From assembly GCA_030622705.1 (NCBI GenBank), contig JAUXFU010000044.1:1-6986 (forward strand): a stretch of 6,986 nucleotides of DNA, written 5' to 3'. Below the pieces are notes generated by a model. That model had not been told where the DNA came from and did no database searches. It saw only the letters and a list, made by a program, of their open reading frames with translations. The translations under genes were made by a program, and so were the position numbers. Source of the stretch: Candidatus Omnitrophota bacterium (GTDB lineage: Bacteria; Omnitrophota; Koll11; Gygaellales; JAHJCI01). Shown piece by piece: positions 1 to 6,986 of the stretch (positions are counted from its first letter, which is position 1; each line of letters starts with the position of its first letter).

Positions 1-1982
1 ATGGTATAGCCATTATTTTTAAGATGGAAAGCCATAATCATCCTTCGCAAGTAGAGCCACGAGAAGGAGCGGCAACGGGCGTGGGCGGAATTATTAGAGA
101 TATTTTTACCGCTGGAGCGAGGCCGATAGCTTCTTTAAACTCTTTAAGGTTTGGTCCTTTGACTGAATCTTATAACCGCTATCTTTTACGCGGCGTAGTA
201 GATGGAATTCAGAGCTACGGGAATTGTTTGGGAGTGCCTACGGTCGGCGGTGAAATCTATTTTGACGAAAGCTACAGCGGTAACTGTCTGGTCAACGCGA
301 TGAATATCGGCGTTGCCAAAAAGGAGAAATTGGCCTGTGCACAGGCGTATGGGGTTGGTAATTCCATTATGTATGTGGGCTCAAGTACAGGCAGAGATGG
401 TATCGGTGGTTGTAGTGTCTTGGCCTCACACGAATTTAAAGAAGGTGAAGAAAAAAGACCTACAGTTCAGATAGGTGATCCTTTTACAGAAAAATGTTTA
501 ATCGAGGCTACATTAGAAGCCTTGGCCACAGGCTATGTTGTGGGGATTAAAGATATGGGCGCAGCCGGGCTTACCTGTTCCACGAGCGAGATGGCCTCTG
601 CTGGTAATTCAGGAATGGAAGTAGAGCTTCAATTAGTTCCACGAAGAGAAGCTAATATGGAGCCTTGGGAAATAATGATGTCTGAGTCTCAGGAACGGAT
701 GCTTGTTTGTGTGCAAAAAGGCAAAGAAAAAGAGATTGAACGGATTTTTTCCAAATGGGACCTAAATGCTGTAATTATTGGCAAAGTTACAGACAACGGC
801 ACAGTGCGCATTAAGGATAAAGGAAAGATAATCGGCGAGATTGAAGCCCATTTTTTAACCCAAGCCCCCGTTTATGATATGCTCTATAAAAAGCCGGATT
901 ATTTAGATGATTTAAATAAATTAGATATAAAGACAATACCTGAGCCCAAAGATTACAATGAAACTTTGCTTAAAATCTTACGTTCTCCTTCTATTTCTAG
1001 CAAGGAGTGGGTTTATGGGCAATATGACCATATGGTTCAAACTAATACTGTAGTTTTACCTGGTTCTGATGCCACTGTGCTCAGGTTAAAAGGGACAAAC
1101 AAAACCATTGCTGCCACCACCGATTGCAATAGTCGTTATTGTTATCTAAATCCATACAAGGGAGCACAGATTGCAGTGGCCGAGGCAGCAAGAAATTTAG
1201 TATGTTCCGGGGCCGAACCAGCAGCAGTTACTGATTGCCTTAATTTTGGCAACCCGGAAAAACCAGAGAGATTCTGGCAGTTTAAAAATTGCGTAGAAGG
1301 TATTACTGAGGCCTGTAAGTTTTTTAATATACCTGTAGTTAGCGGCAATGTCTCTTTTTATAATGAAAATTCTAAGGGAGCAATCTATCCTTCTCCTACA
1401 ATTGGGATGATTGGAATTATTGATGATGCAAGGTTCATCTCTACGCAATATTTTAAGAAAGAAAAGGAGATAATTATTCTTTTAGGACTCTCTAAAGAAG
1501 AATTAGGCGGCAGTGAATATTTAAAAGAGGTGCACGGGTTAATAAAAGGAGGCTCGCCGGAATTAGATTTAGGTTTAGAAAAGGCAGTTCAACAGACAAC
1601 GCTAGAGGTTATAAAAAAGGGCTTGGTCAGTTCAGCGCACGATTGTTCTGAGGGTGGATTGGCAGTAGCTCTGGCAGAATGTTGCATTTCCAATAAGGAA
1701 AATATGATAGGAGCTGTTATCGATGGTTTGACTTTTAATATAAGAACGGATGCATTGCTCTTTGGGGAATCACAATCAAGGATTGTTCTTTCTTGCAGTG
1801 AAAAGAATTCTTCTAAAATTAGAGATATAGCTAAAGAGCTTGGTGCGCATTTTAAGATAATTGGAAGAACCGGCGGAAAAGAATTGAAGATAATAAATAG
1901 CAAAAGGATGTTAGTTAATTTGTTTCTTGAGAGGATGTCTGATAAATGGGCAAATTCGTTGCAGTCATTGATTATGGTTTAG
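1..1982 (+). CDS. purL: Phosphoribosylformylglycinamidine (FGAM) synthase, small PurL subunit, 5' partial
   Basis: PurL converts FGAR, ATP and glutamine-derived ammonia to FGAM, the fourth step of purine synthesis, in the cytosol. The frame is open to the left edge: seven codons (GIAIIFK) precede the methionine at 24, and that methionine is internal, being part of the conserved MESHNHPS nucleotide/Mg site. Numbering from it, I see GAATGVGG (15-22), TVGGEIYFD (73-81), [16 protein letters not shown] (176-191), the second-half motif YDHMVQTNT (334-342), [14 protein letters not shown] (539-552) and FGESQSR (580-586). About 660 residues are visible. Small bacterial PurL proteins are commonly near 740, so roughly 80-90 residues, including the expected catalytic histidine, lie outside. 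There is no C-terminal glutaminase domain, so it needs PurQ and PurS, which are not in the window. It overlaps hisH by 37 bases. No frameshift is seen. Confidence 0.97.
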   Translation, partial: GIAIIFKMESHNHPSQVEPREGAATGVGGIIRDIFTAGARPIASLNSLRFGPLTESYNRYLLRGVVDGIQSYGNCLGVPTVGGEIYFDESYSGNCLVNAMNIGVAKKEKLACAQAYGVGNSIMYVGSSTGRDGIGGCSVLASHEFKEGEEKRPTVQIGDPFTEKCLIEATLEALATGYVVGIKDMGAAGLTCSTSEMASAGNSGMEVELQLVPRREANMEPWEIMMSESQERMLVCVQKGKEKEIERIFSKWDLNAVIIGKVTDNGTVRIKDKGKIIGEIEAHFLTQAPVYDMLYKKPDYLDDLNKLDIKTIPEPKDYNETLLKILRSPSISSKEWVYGQYDHMVQTNTVVLPGSDATVLRLKGTNKTIAATTDCNSRYCYLNPYKGAQIAVAEAARNLVCSGAEPAAVTDCLNFGNPEKPERFWQFKNCVEGITEACKFFNIPVVSGNVSFYNENSKGAIYPSPTIGMIGIIDDARFISTQYFKKEKEIIILLGLSKEELGGSEYLKEVHGLIKGGSPELDLGLEKAVQQTTLEVIKKGLVSSAHDCSEGGLAVALAECCISNKENMIGAVIDGLTFNIRTDALLFGESQSRIVLSCSEKNSSKIRDIAKELGAHFKIIGRTGGKELKIINSKRMLVNLFLERMSDKWANSLQSLIMV

Positions 1983-2578
1983 GTAACTTAAGAAGCGTAA
2001 GCAAGGCTTTAGAAGCTGTCGGCATAAAGGTGAAAGTTACCAATAGAGCTGAAGACATAGTTCGAGCTTCTGCAATTGTCTTACCCGGTGTGGGAGCATT
2101 CAAACGAGCTATGGATAATCTTCTAAGGCTTAATATTTTGCCTTCCATCAATAGGATGATTAAAGAAGGAAAACCATTTTTAGGTATTTGTTTGGGTCTA
2201 CAAGTATTATTTACAGAAAGCGAGGAACACGGCAAGCGCAAAGGTTTAGATGTAATAAAAGGCCGGGTAAAAAGATTTTCTGCTGATGTGAAAATTCCCC
2301 ATATGGGCTGGAATCAGATTGGAATAAGAAAACCGGCAACCAATAATCAAAGACCAGATTTATTCAAAGATATTCCAGATGGAGCATATTTTTATTTCGT
2401 TCATTCTTATTATGTTGAACCGCAGGAGGAAGCAATAGTTGTAGCGATTACTGAATATGGGCAGGAATTTGTTTCGGCAGTAAATAAAGAAAATGTTTGG
2501 GGTGTGCAGTTTCACCCTGAGAAGAGCGCGGAGCTTGGTTTGAAATTACTGGAGAATTTTTGCCGTTATGTTGGCTAA
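1946..2578 (+). CDS. hisH: Imidazole glycerol phosphate synthase, glutaminase subunit HisH
   Basis: HisH hydrolyses glutamine and channels ammonia to HisF, which uses it to split PRFAR into imidazole glycerol phosphate and AICAR. The 210-residue protein is a complete class I glutamine amidotransferase. The N-terminus is [12 protein letters not shown] (8-19), the oxyanion strand is PGVGAF (47-52), the nucleophile elbow GICLGLQ holds Cys82, and VQFHPEKS holds His190 and Glu192. KIPHMGWNQ (116-124) is typical of HisH and argues against PurQ or another class I glutaminase. The ATG at 1946 places the conserved IDYG motif at the usual distance from the start, and a GAGAGG Shine-Dalgarno lies at 1929-1934, 11 bases upstream. 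The first 37 bases are shared with purL in another frame, and the last 11 with hisF. Co-translation with HisF fits their one-to-one complex. Confidence 0.97.
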   Translation: MGKFVAVIDYGLGNLRSVSKALEAVGIKVKVTNRAEDIVRASAIVLPGVGAFKRAMDNLLRLNILPSINRMIKEGKPFLGICLGLQVLFTESEEHGKRKGLDVIKGRVKRFSADVKIPHMGWNQIGIRKPATNNQRPDLFKDIPDGAYFYFVHSYYVEPQEEAIVVAITEYGQEFVSAVNKENVWGVQFHPEKSAELGLKLLENFCRYVG

Positions 2579-3368
2579 ACGTATAATTGTCTGCATGGAT
2601 GTAAAAGAAGGCAGGATTGTAAAAGGGGTGAATTTTGTTAACCTGAAGGATGCCGGGGACCCGGTAGAATCAGCTTCTGTATATTCACGGGAGGGCGCCG
2701 ATGAAGTAGTATTTTTAGATATCGCTGCCAGCATTGAGCAGCGCCCAGCGATTTTAGAGGTGGTTAGAAAATGCGCTGAGCAGGTTTTTATTCCTTTGAC
2801 TGTTGGCGGAGGGATCCGGGGCATAGAAGATATAAGACTCCTGCTTAAATCCGGCGCGGATAAGGTATCCTTAAATACTGCGGCGGTAGAGAATCCTGAT
2901 CTAATCAGAGAATCTTCCAAAGAGTTTGGCAGCCAATGTATTGTAGCGGCTATAGACGCAAAAAAAGGTCACAAGGTCACAAAGCCATCTCAGGACAGGC
3001 AAGGTTACAAGTTCAATTGGGAAGTTTACATTTTTGGGGGAAGAAAACCTACAGGTATAGATGTTTTGGAGTGGGCCAGAAGGGTTGAGGACTTAGGAGC
3101 AGGCGAGATTCTTCTTACCAGTATGGACGCGGATGGCACCCAAGAGGGATATGATTTAGGGTTAACCAGGATGATCTCGGAATCAGTAAATATCCCTGTA
3201 ATTGCCTCCGGAGGGGCAGGGAATTTAGAGCATCTTTATCAGGCTTTAACAGAAGGCAAAGCCGATGCGGTGCTTGCGGCTTCTATTTTTCATTACGGGA
3301 CATATTCAATTCAGGAAACCAAGCAATTTCTTAAGCAAAGAGGAATTGAAGTTAGGATTAAGCGATAA
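2568..3368 (+). CDS. hisF: Imidazole glycerol phosphate synthase, cyclase subunit HisF
   Basis: HisF is the (beta/alpha)8-barrel synthase that joins ammonia from HisH to PRFAR and releases imidazole glycerol phosphate and AICAR. The start MLAKRII is the family's standard N-terminus. The two catalytic aspartates are at the expected positions, Asp11 (CMDVKEG) and Asp130 (AAIDAKK). Phosphate-binding signatures TVGGGIR (78-84), NTAAVENP (103-110), LLTSMDADG (182-190) and ASGGAG (213-218) are present. At 266 residues it is longer than the usual 250-255. The excess sits in the loop after Asp130 (about residues 133-150), where roughly 11-13 extra residues are encoded over short DNA repeats (separate entry). 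A GGAGAA ribosome site lies at 2551-2556, inside hisH. The reading frame and all catalytic residues survive, so I expect an active enzyme. hisA is not adjacent, which is unusual for hisH-hisF. Confidence 0.97.
   Translation: MLAKRIIVCMDVKEGRIVKGVNFVNLKDAGDPVESASVYSREGADEVVFLDIAASIEQRPAILEVVRKCAEQVFIPLTVGGGIRGIEDIRLLLKSGADKVSLNTAAVENPDLIRESSKEFGSQCIVAAIDAKKGHKVTKPSQDRQGYKFNWEVYIFGGRKPTGIDVLEWARRVEDLGAGEILLTSMDADGTQEGYDLGLTRMISESVNIPVIASGGAGNLEHLYQALTEGKADAVLAASIFHYGTYSIQETKQFLKQRGIEVRIKR
2965..3016 (+). repeat. AAGGTYAC repeat tract inside the HisF beta5-alpha5 loop
   Basis: AAGGTCAC occurs twice head to tail (2965-2972 and 2973-2980). After a 20-base spacer a variant AAGGTTAC follows (3001-3008), then the weaker AAGTTCAA (3009-3016). 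The tract encodes the hydrophilic stretch from about HisF residue 133 to 149 (KGHKVT, then SQDRQGYKF), just after catalytic Asp130. From memory of B. subtilis and T. maritima HisF, this loop is normally about 11-13 residues shorter here. The repeats are seen directly; that they arose by in-frame insertion or expansion of a short repeat is inference. Confidence 0.6.
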
Positions 3369-3405
3369 GTAGTAAGGATTAAGTAACAAGAATAAAAAAC
3401 TTAAT
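3354..3405 (+). repeat. Small direct and inverted repeats at the hisF-purF junction
   Basis: The 9-mer AGGATTAAG occurs at 3354-3362, across the last codons of hisF, and again at 3375-3383, an offset of 21 bases. The second copy overlaps a perfect 7-base inverted repeat, ATTAAGT (3378-3384) and ACTTAAT (3399-3405), with a 14-base AT-rich loop. The stem is AT-only apart from one pair and has no following T-run, so I do not call it a terminator. It most likely reflects local duplication or a degenerate intergenic repeat. Confidence 0.5.
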
Positions 3406-3410
3406 ACTTA

Positions 3411-3432
3411 ACGCGAACGGAGTGAGGAACGG
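3411..3432 (+). promoter_or_regulatory. purF ribosome binding site within a repeat-like GC-richer segment
   Basis: The sequence just before purF contains GCGAACGGAGTGAGGAACGG. GTGAGG (3422-3427), with GAGG at 3424-3427, is a usable Shine-Dalgarno 5 bases before the ATG at 3433, and GGAG (3419-3422) is an alternative 10 bases before it. It supports the start at Met-Cys. The motif resembles the GCGAGCGG-type sequence on the minus strand of the hairpin block after pyrG, so the purF translation signal may come from the same repeat family (inference). Confidence 0.55.
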
Positions 3433-6421
<2,989 letters not shown>

Positions 6422-6440
6422 GTCGGGATTTATCTTTTTG

Positions 6441-6480
6441 TCCCTCTGCAAAATAGAGAGCTTGCAGAGGGATTTTGTTT
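6441..6480 (+). terminator. Rho-independent terminator after pyrG
   Basis: TCCCTCTGCAA (6441-6451) pairs perfectly over 11 bases with TTGCAGAGGGA (6462-6472) around a 10-base loop, followed directly by TTTTGTTT (6473-6480). Its place 20 bases after the pyrG stop and the stem plus T-run are classic for intrinsic termination. It likely ends the purL-hisHF-purF-pyrG transcript. Confidence 0.88.
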
Positions 6481-6520
6481 GGTGTAAAATAAACAAAAAA
6501 GCAGGGGGAATTATAGGTAA

Positions 6521-6604
6521 TTGAATAGAACAGAGAGATATTTGGATGGCCTTATCTTTCGTCTCTACAATACCCTTTTTTTGTTCTTTTCAGCCGCAGG
6601 CTGA
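6521..6604 (+). pseudogene. Possible 5' remnant of a decayed gene (uncertain)
   Basis: A TTG-started frame of 27 codons begins NRTERYLDG and continues into a hydrophobic, aromatic run (LFLFF), then stops at TGA 6602-6604, inside the first hairpin of the GC-rich block. A purine-rich stretch (AGGGGG, 6503-6508) lies upstream, but 12 bases from the TTG. The order of a charged N-terminus followed by a hydrophobic stretch looks protein-like. It could be the start of a membrane protein gene broken by insertion of the hairpin cluster, or chance. I do not recognise a family. Confidence 0.15.
6590..6604. repeat. Hairpin 1 of the cluster
   Basis: TCAGCC (6590-6595) and GGCTGA (6599-6604) form a 6-base perfect stem with a GCA loop. 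It directly abuts hairpin 2 with no spacer. Confidence 0.6.
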
Positions 6605-6619
6605 TCCGCCTACGGCGGA
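6605..6619. repeat. Hairpin 2 of the cluster
   Basis: TCCGCC (6605-6610) and GGCGGA (6614-6619) form a 6-base perfect stem with a TAC loop. The 15-mer reads almost the same on both strands, as REP-like units often do. Confidence 0.65.
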
Positions 6620-6640
6620 AAACTACAATGAGCCCAATGC

Positions 6641-6658
6641 CCCGCCCGCTGGGGCGGG
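6641..6658. repeat. Hairpin 3 of the cluster
   Basis: CCCGCCC (6641-6647) and GGGCGGG (6652-6658) form a 7-base all-GC stem with a GCTG loop. No T-run follows, so it is not a standard terminator on the plus strand. Confidence 0.65.
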
Positions 6659-6712
6659 CTGCGTGGGTGGCGTAGGCAGCGTTCAGCCTCGCTGTCGCTC
6701 GGCTTCACTGCC

Positions 6713-6733
6713 CCGCTCGCTAGGCCGCTCGCT
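6713..6733 (+). repeat. Direct repeat CCGCTCGCT, two copies
   Basis: The 9-mer occurs at 6713-6721 and 6725-6733, a 12-base period. Related CGCTGTCGCTCGG sequence precedes it (6690-6702). On the minus strand these read as AGCGAGCGG, similar to the GCGAACGG segment before purF. Confidence 0.5.
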
Positions 6734-6737
6734 TATT

Positions 6738-6759
6738 TGCCCGCCTGGGTCGGCGGGCA
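6738..6759. repeat. Hairpin 4 of the cluster
   Basis: TGCCCGCC (6738-6745) and GGCGGGCA (6752-6759) form a perfect 8-base stem with loop TGGGTC. Its last base is also the first base of hairpin 5. Confidence 0.7.
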
Positions 6760-6780
6760 TGCTGGCTTGGCCGCCAGCAT
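6759..6780. repeat. Hairpin 5 of the cluster
   Basis: ATGCTGGC (6759-6766) and GCCAGCAT (6773-6780) form a perfect 8-base stem with loop TTGGCC, followed by only TTT. With hairpin 4 it makes a back-to-back pair of equal-sized 22-base units, typical of paired palindromic repeats. Confidence 0.7.
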
Positions 6781-6857
6781 TTTATGCGGAAGTACGATTT
6801 GGCTCTTTGTGTAAGGATTCTCTAAAAAATTCTTTTTATTTTATATTGACCTGTGGA

Positions 6858-6874
6858 ATTTTACATTGTAAAAT
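6858..6874. repeat. AT-rich palindrome
   Basis: ATTTTAC (6858-6864) and GTAAAAT (6868-6874) form a 7-base stem with an ATT loop; as DNA it is an odd-length palindrome of two 8-base arms. GG before it and CC after could extend the stem across a bulged A. The arm TGTAAAAT also occurs at 6483-6490. Confidence 0.55.
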
Positions 6875-6876
6875 CC

Positions 6877-6894
6877 CCAGGATTTAATCCCTGG
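6877..6894. repeat. CCAGG/CCTGG imperfect palindrome
   Basis: CCAGG (6877-6881) pairs with CCTGG (6890-6894); the inner ATT and AAT can pair if C6889 bulges. It lies 2 bases after the preceding palindrome. It could act as a terminator or stabilising hairpin for a minus-strand transcript ending at 6944, but no T-run follows on that strand. Confidence 0.4.
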
Positions 6895-6986
6895 AAATTC
6901 TCAATTGCTTAGGGAGCGGTGGCAAAACATTTATAAAAGGTGTTTAATTTTTGCTCTGTTTCGTCTGCCCCAGTCGCCAGTAGTTA

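Larger units (their letters stand above)
6590..6780. repeat. GC-rich hairpin cluster between genes
   Basis: About 190 bases carry at least five short perfect inverted repeats with 3-6 base loops plus tandem CCGCTCGCT motifs. By hand count 6641-6780 is 102/140 G+C (73%), whereas 6781-6900 is 38/120 (32%). This compositional island, free of a credible gene, looks like clustered REP- or MITE-like palindromic elements inserted downstream of the pyrG terminator. The structure is seen directly; the mobile or repetitive nature is inference from one copy. Confidence 0.7.
6781..6986. other. AT-rich intergenic stretch to the right edge, no gene assigned
   Basis: I see no gene I can support here. The stretch holds two palindromes (separate entries). 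On the minus strand a short open frame enters from the right edge and stops at 6944-6946, ending YWRLGQTKQSKN, which could be the C-terminal tail of a convergent gene. A plus-strand frame from about 6905 is also open to the edge. Neither can be decided from so little sequence. Confidence 0.5.

Noticed and set aside
24..26. ATG at 24 as the true purL start
   Set aside because: The conserved frame continues upstream (GIAIIFK) to the edge and MESHNHPS is an internal active-site motif.
1142..2241. Several minus-strand open frames of about 70-105 codons inside purL and hisH
   Set aside because: They lie antisense to strongly conserved coding sequence, have no ribosome sites and give no recognisable protein.
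1946..2578. HisH could instead be PurQ, given the neighbouring purL
   Set aside because: Length, the [10 protein letters not shown] start and the KIPHMGWNQ motif are HisH features, and hisF follows directly.
3369..3432. Terminator or riboswitch before purF
   Set aside because: The only inverted repeat is 7 AT-rich base pairs without a T-run, and 64 bases is too short for a purine riboswitch plus expression platform.
6590..6780. CRISPR array or integron attC site
   Set aside because: Hairpins differ in sequence, have no regular unique spacers, and I find no paired GTTRRRY-type core sites or cas/integrase genes.
6546..6887. Plus-strand 113-codon open frame across the hairpin block
   Set aside because: Its translation is mostly Pro/Gly/Ala/Arg/Ser low-complexity from the GC-rich palindromes, it has no ribosome site, it spans a sharp composition change and it resembles no family I know.
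6422..6986. tRNA or rRNA gene in the 3' non-coding part
   Set aside because: No cloverleaf, T-loop GTTC-type consensus with matching arms, or rRNA motifs could be found.

Overview
This window is a same-strand block of nucleotide and histidine biosynthesis genes, read left to right: the 3' part of purL (cut by the left edge), hisH, hisF, purF and pyrG. A strong intrinsic terminator follows pyrG, and about 500 bases of non-coding, repeat-bearing DNA run to the right edge. All five genes are recognisable, intact within the window and keep their expected catalytic residues. Nothing here is a new defence, mobile or secondary-metabolite system.

Organism: a bacterium with moderately AT-rich genes. 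The small PurL type (separate PurS and PurQ expected elsewhere), a PurF with iron-sulphur cysteines, and hisH-hisF separated from the rest of the his genes exclude an enterobacterial layout. The short degenerate repeats (AAGGTYAC tracts, a GCGAACGGAGTGAG-like motif, and GC-rich hairpins such as TCCGCC-TAC-GGCGGA) resemble what I remember from uncultured candidate phyla such as Omnitrophota. That is a weak impression from memory, not a result.

Layout: purL and hisH overlap by 37 bases and hisH and hisF by 11, so these three are tightly coupled. A 64-base gap containing small repeats separates hisF from purF. The ATG of pyrG lies 4 bases after the purF stop. The terminator at about 6441-6480 probably ends the whole unit. 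Beyond it are a possible decayed coding scrap (6521-6604), a 73% GC hairpin cluster (about 6590-6780) and an AT-rich stretch with two more palindromes (6858-6894).

How the genes work together: PurF starts purine synthesis from PRPP and glutamine, and PurL makes FGAM. HisH-HisF cleaves PRFAR, giving imidazole glycerol phosphate for histidine and AICAR, which re-enters the purine pathway downstream of PurL. PyrG makes CTP from UTP. Every product uses glutamine as nitrogen donor, directly or through a partner subunit, so the block can be read as a glutamine-amidotransfer cluster joined through PRPP and AICAR. The less ordinary signals are an 11-13 residue, repeat-derived-looking insertion in the HisF active-face loop, the repeats just before purF, and the hairpin cluster after pyrG.
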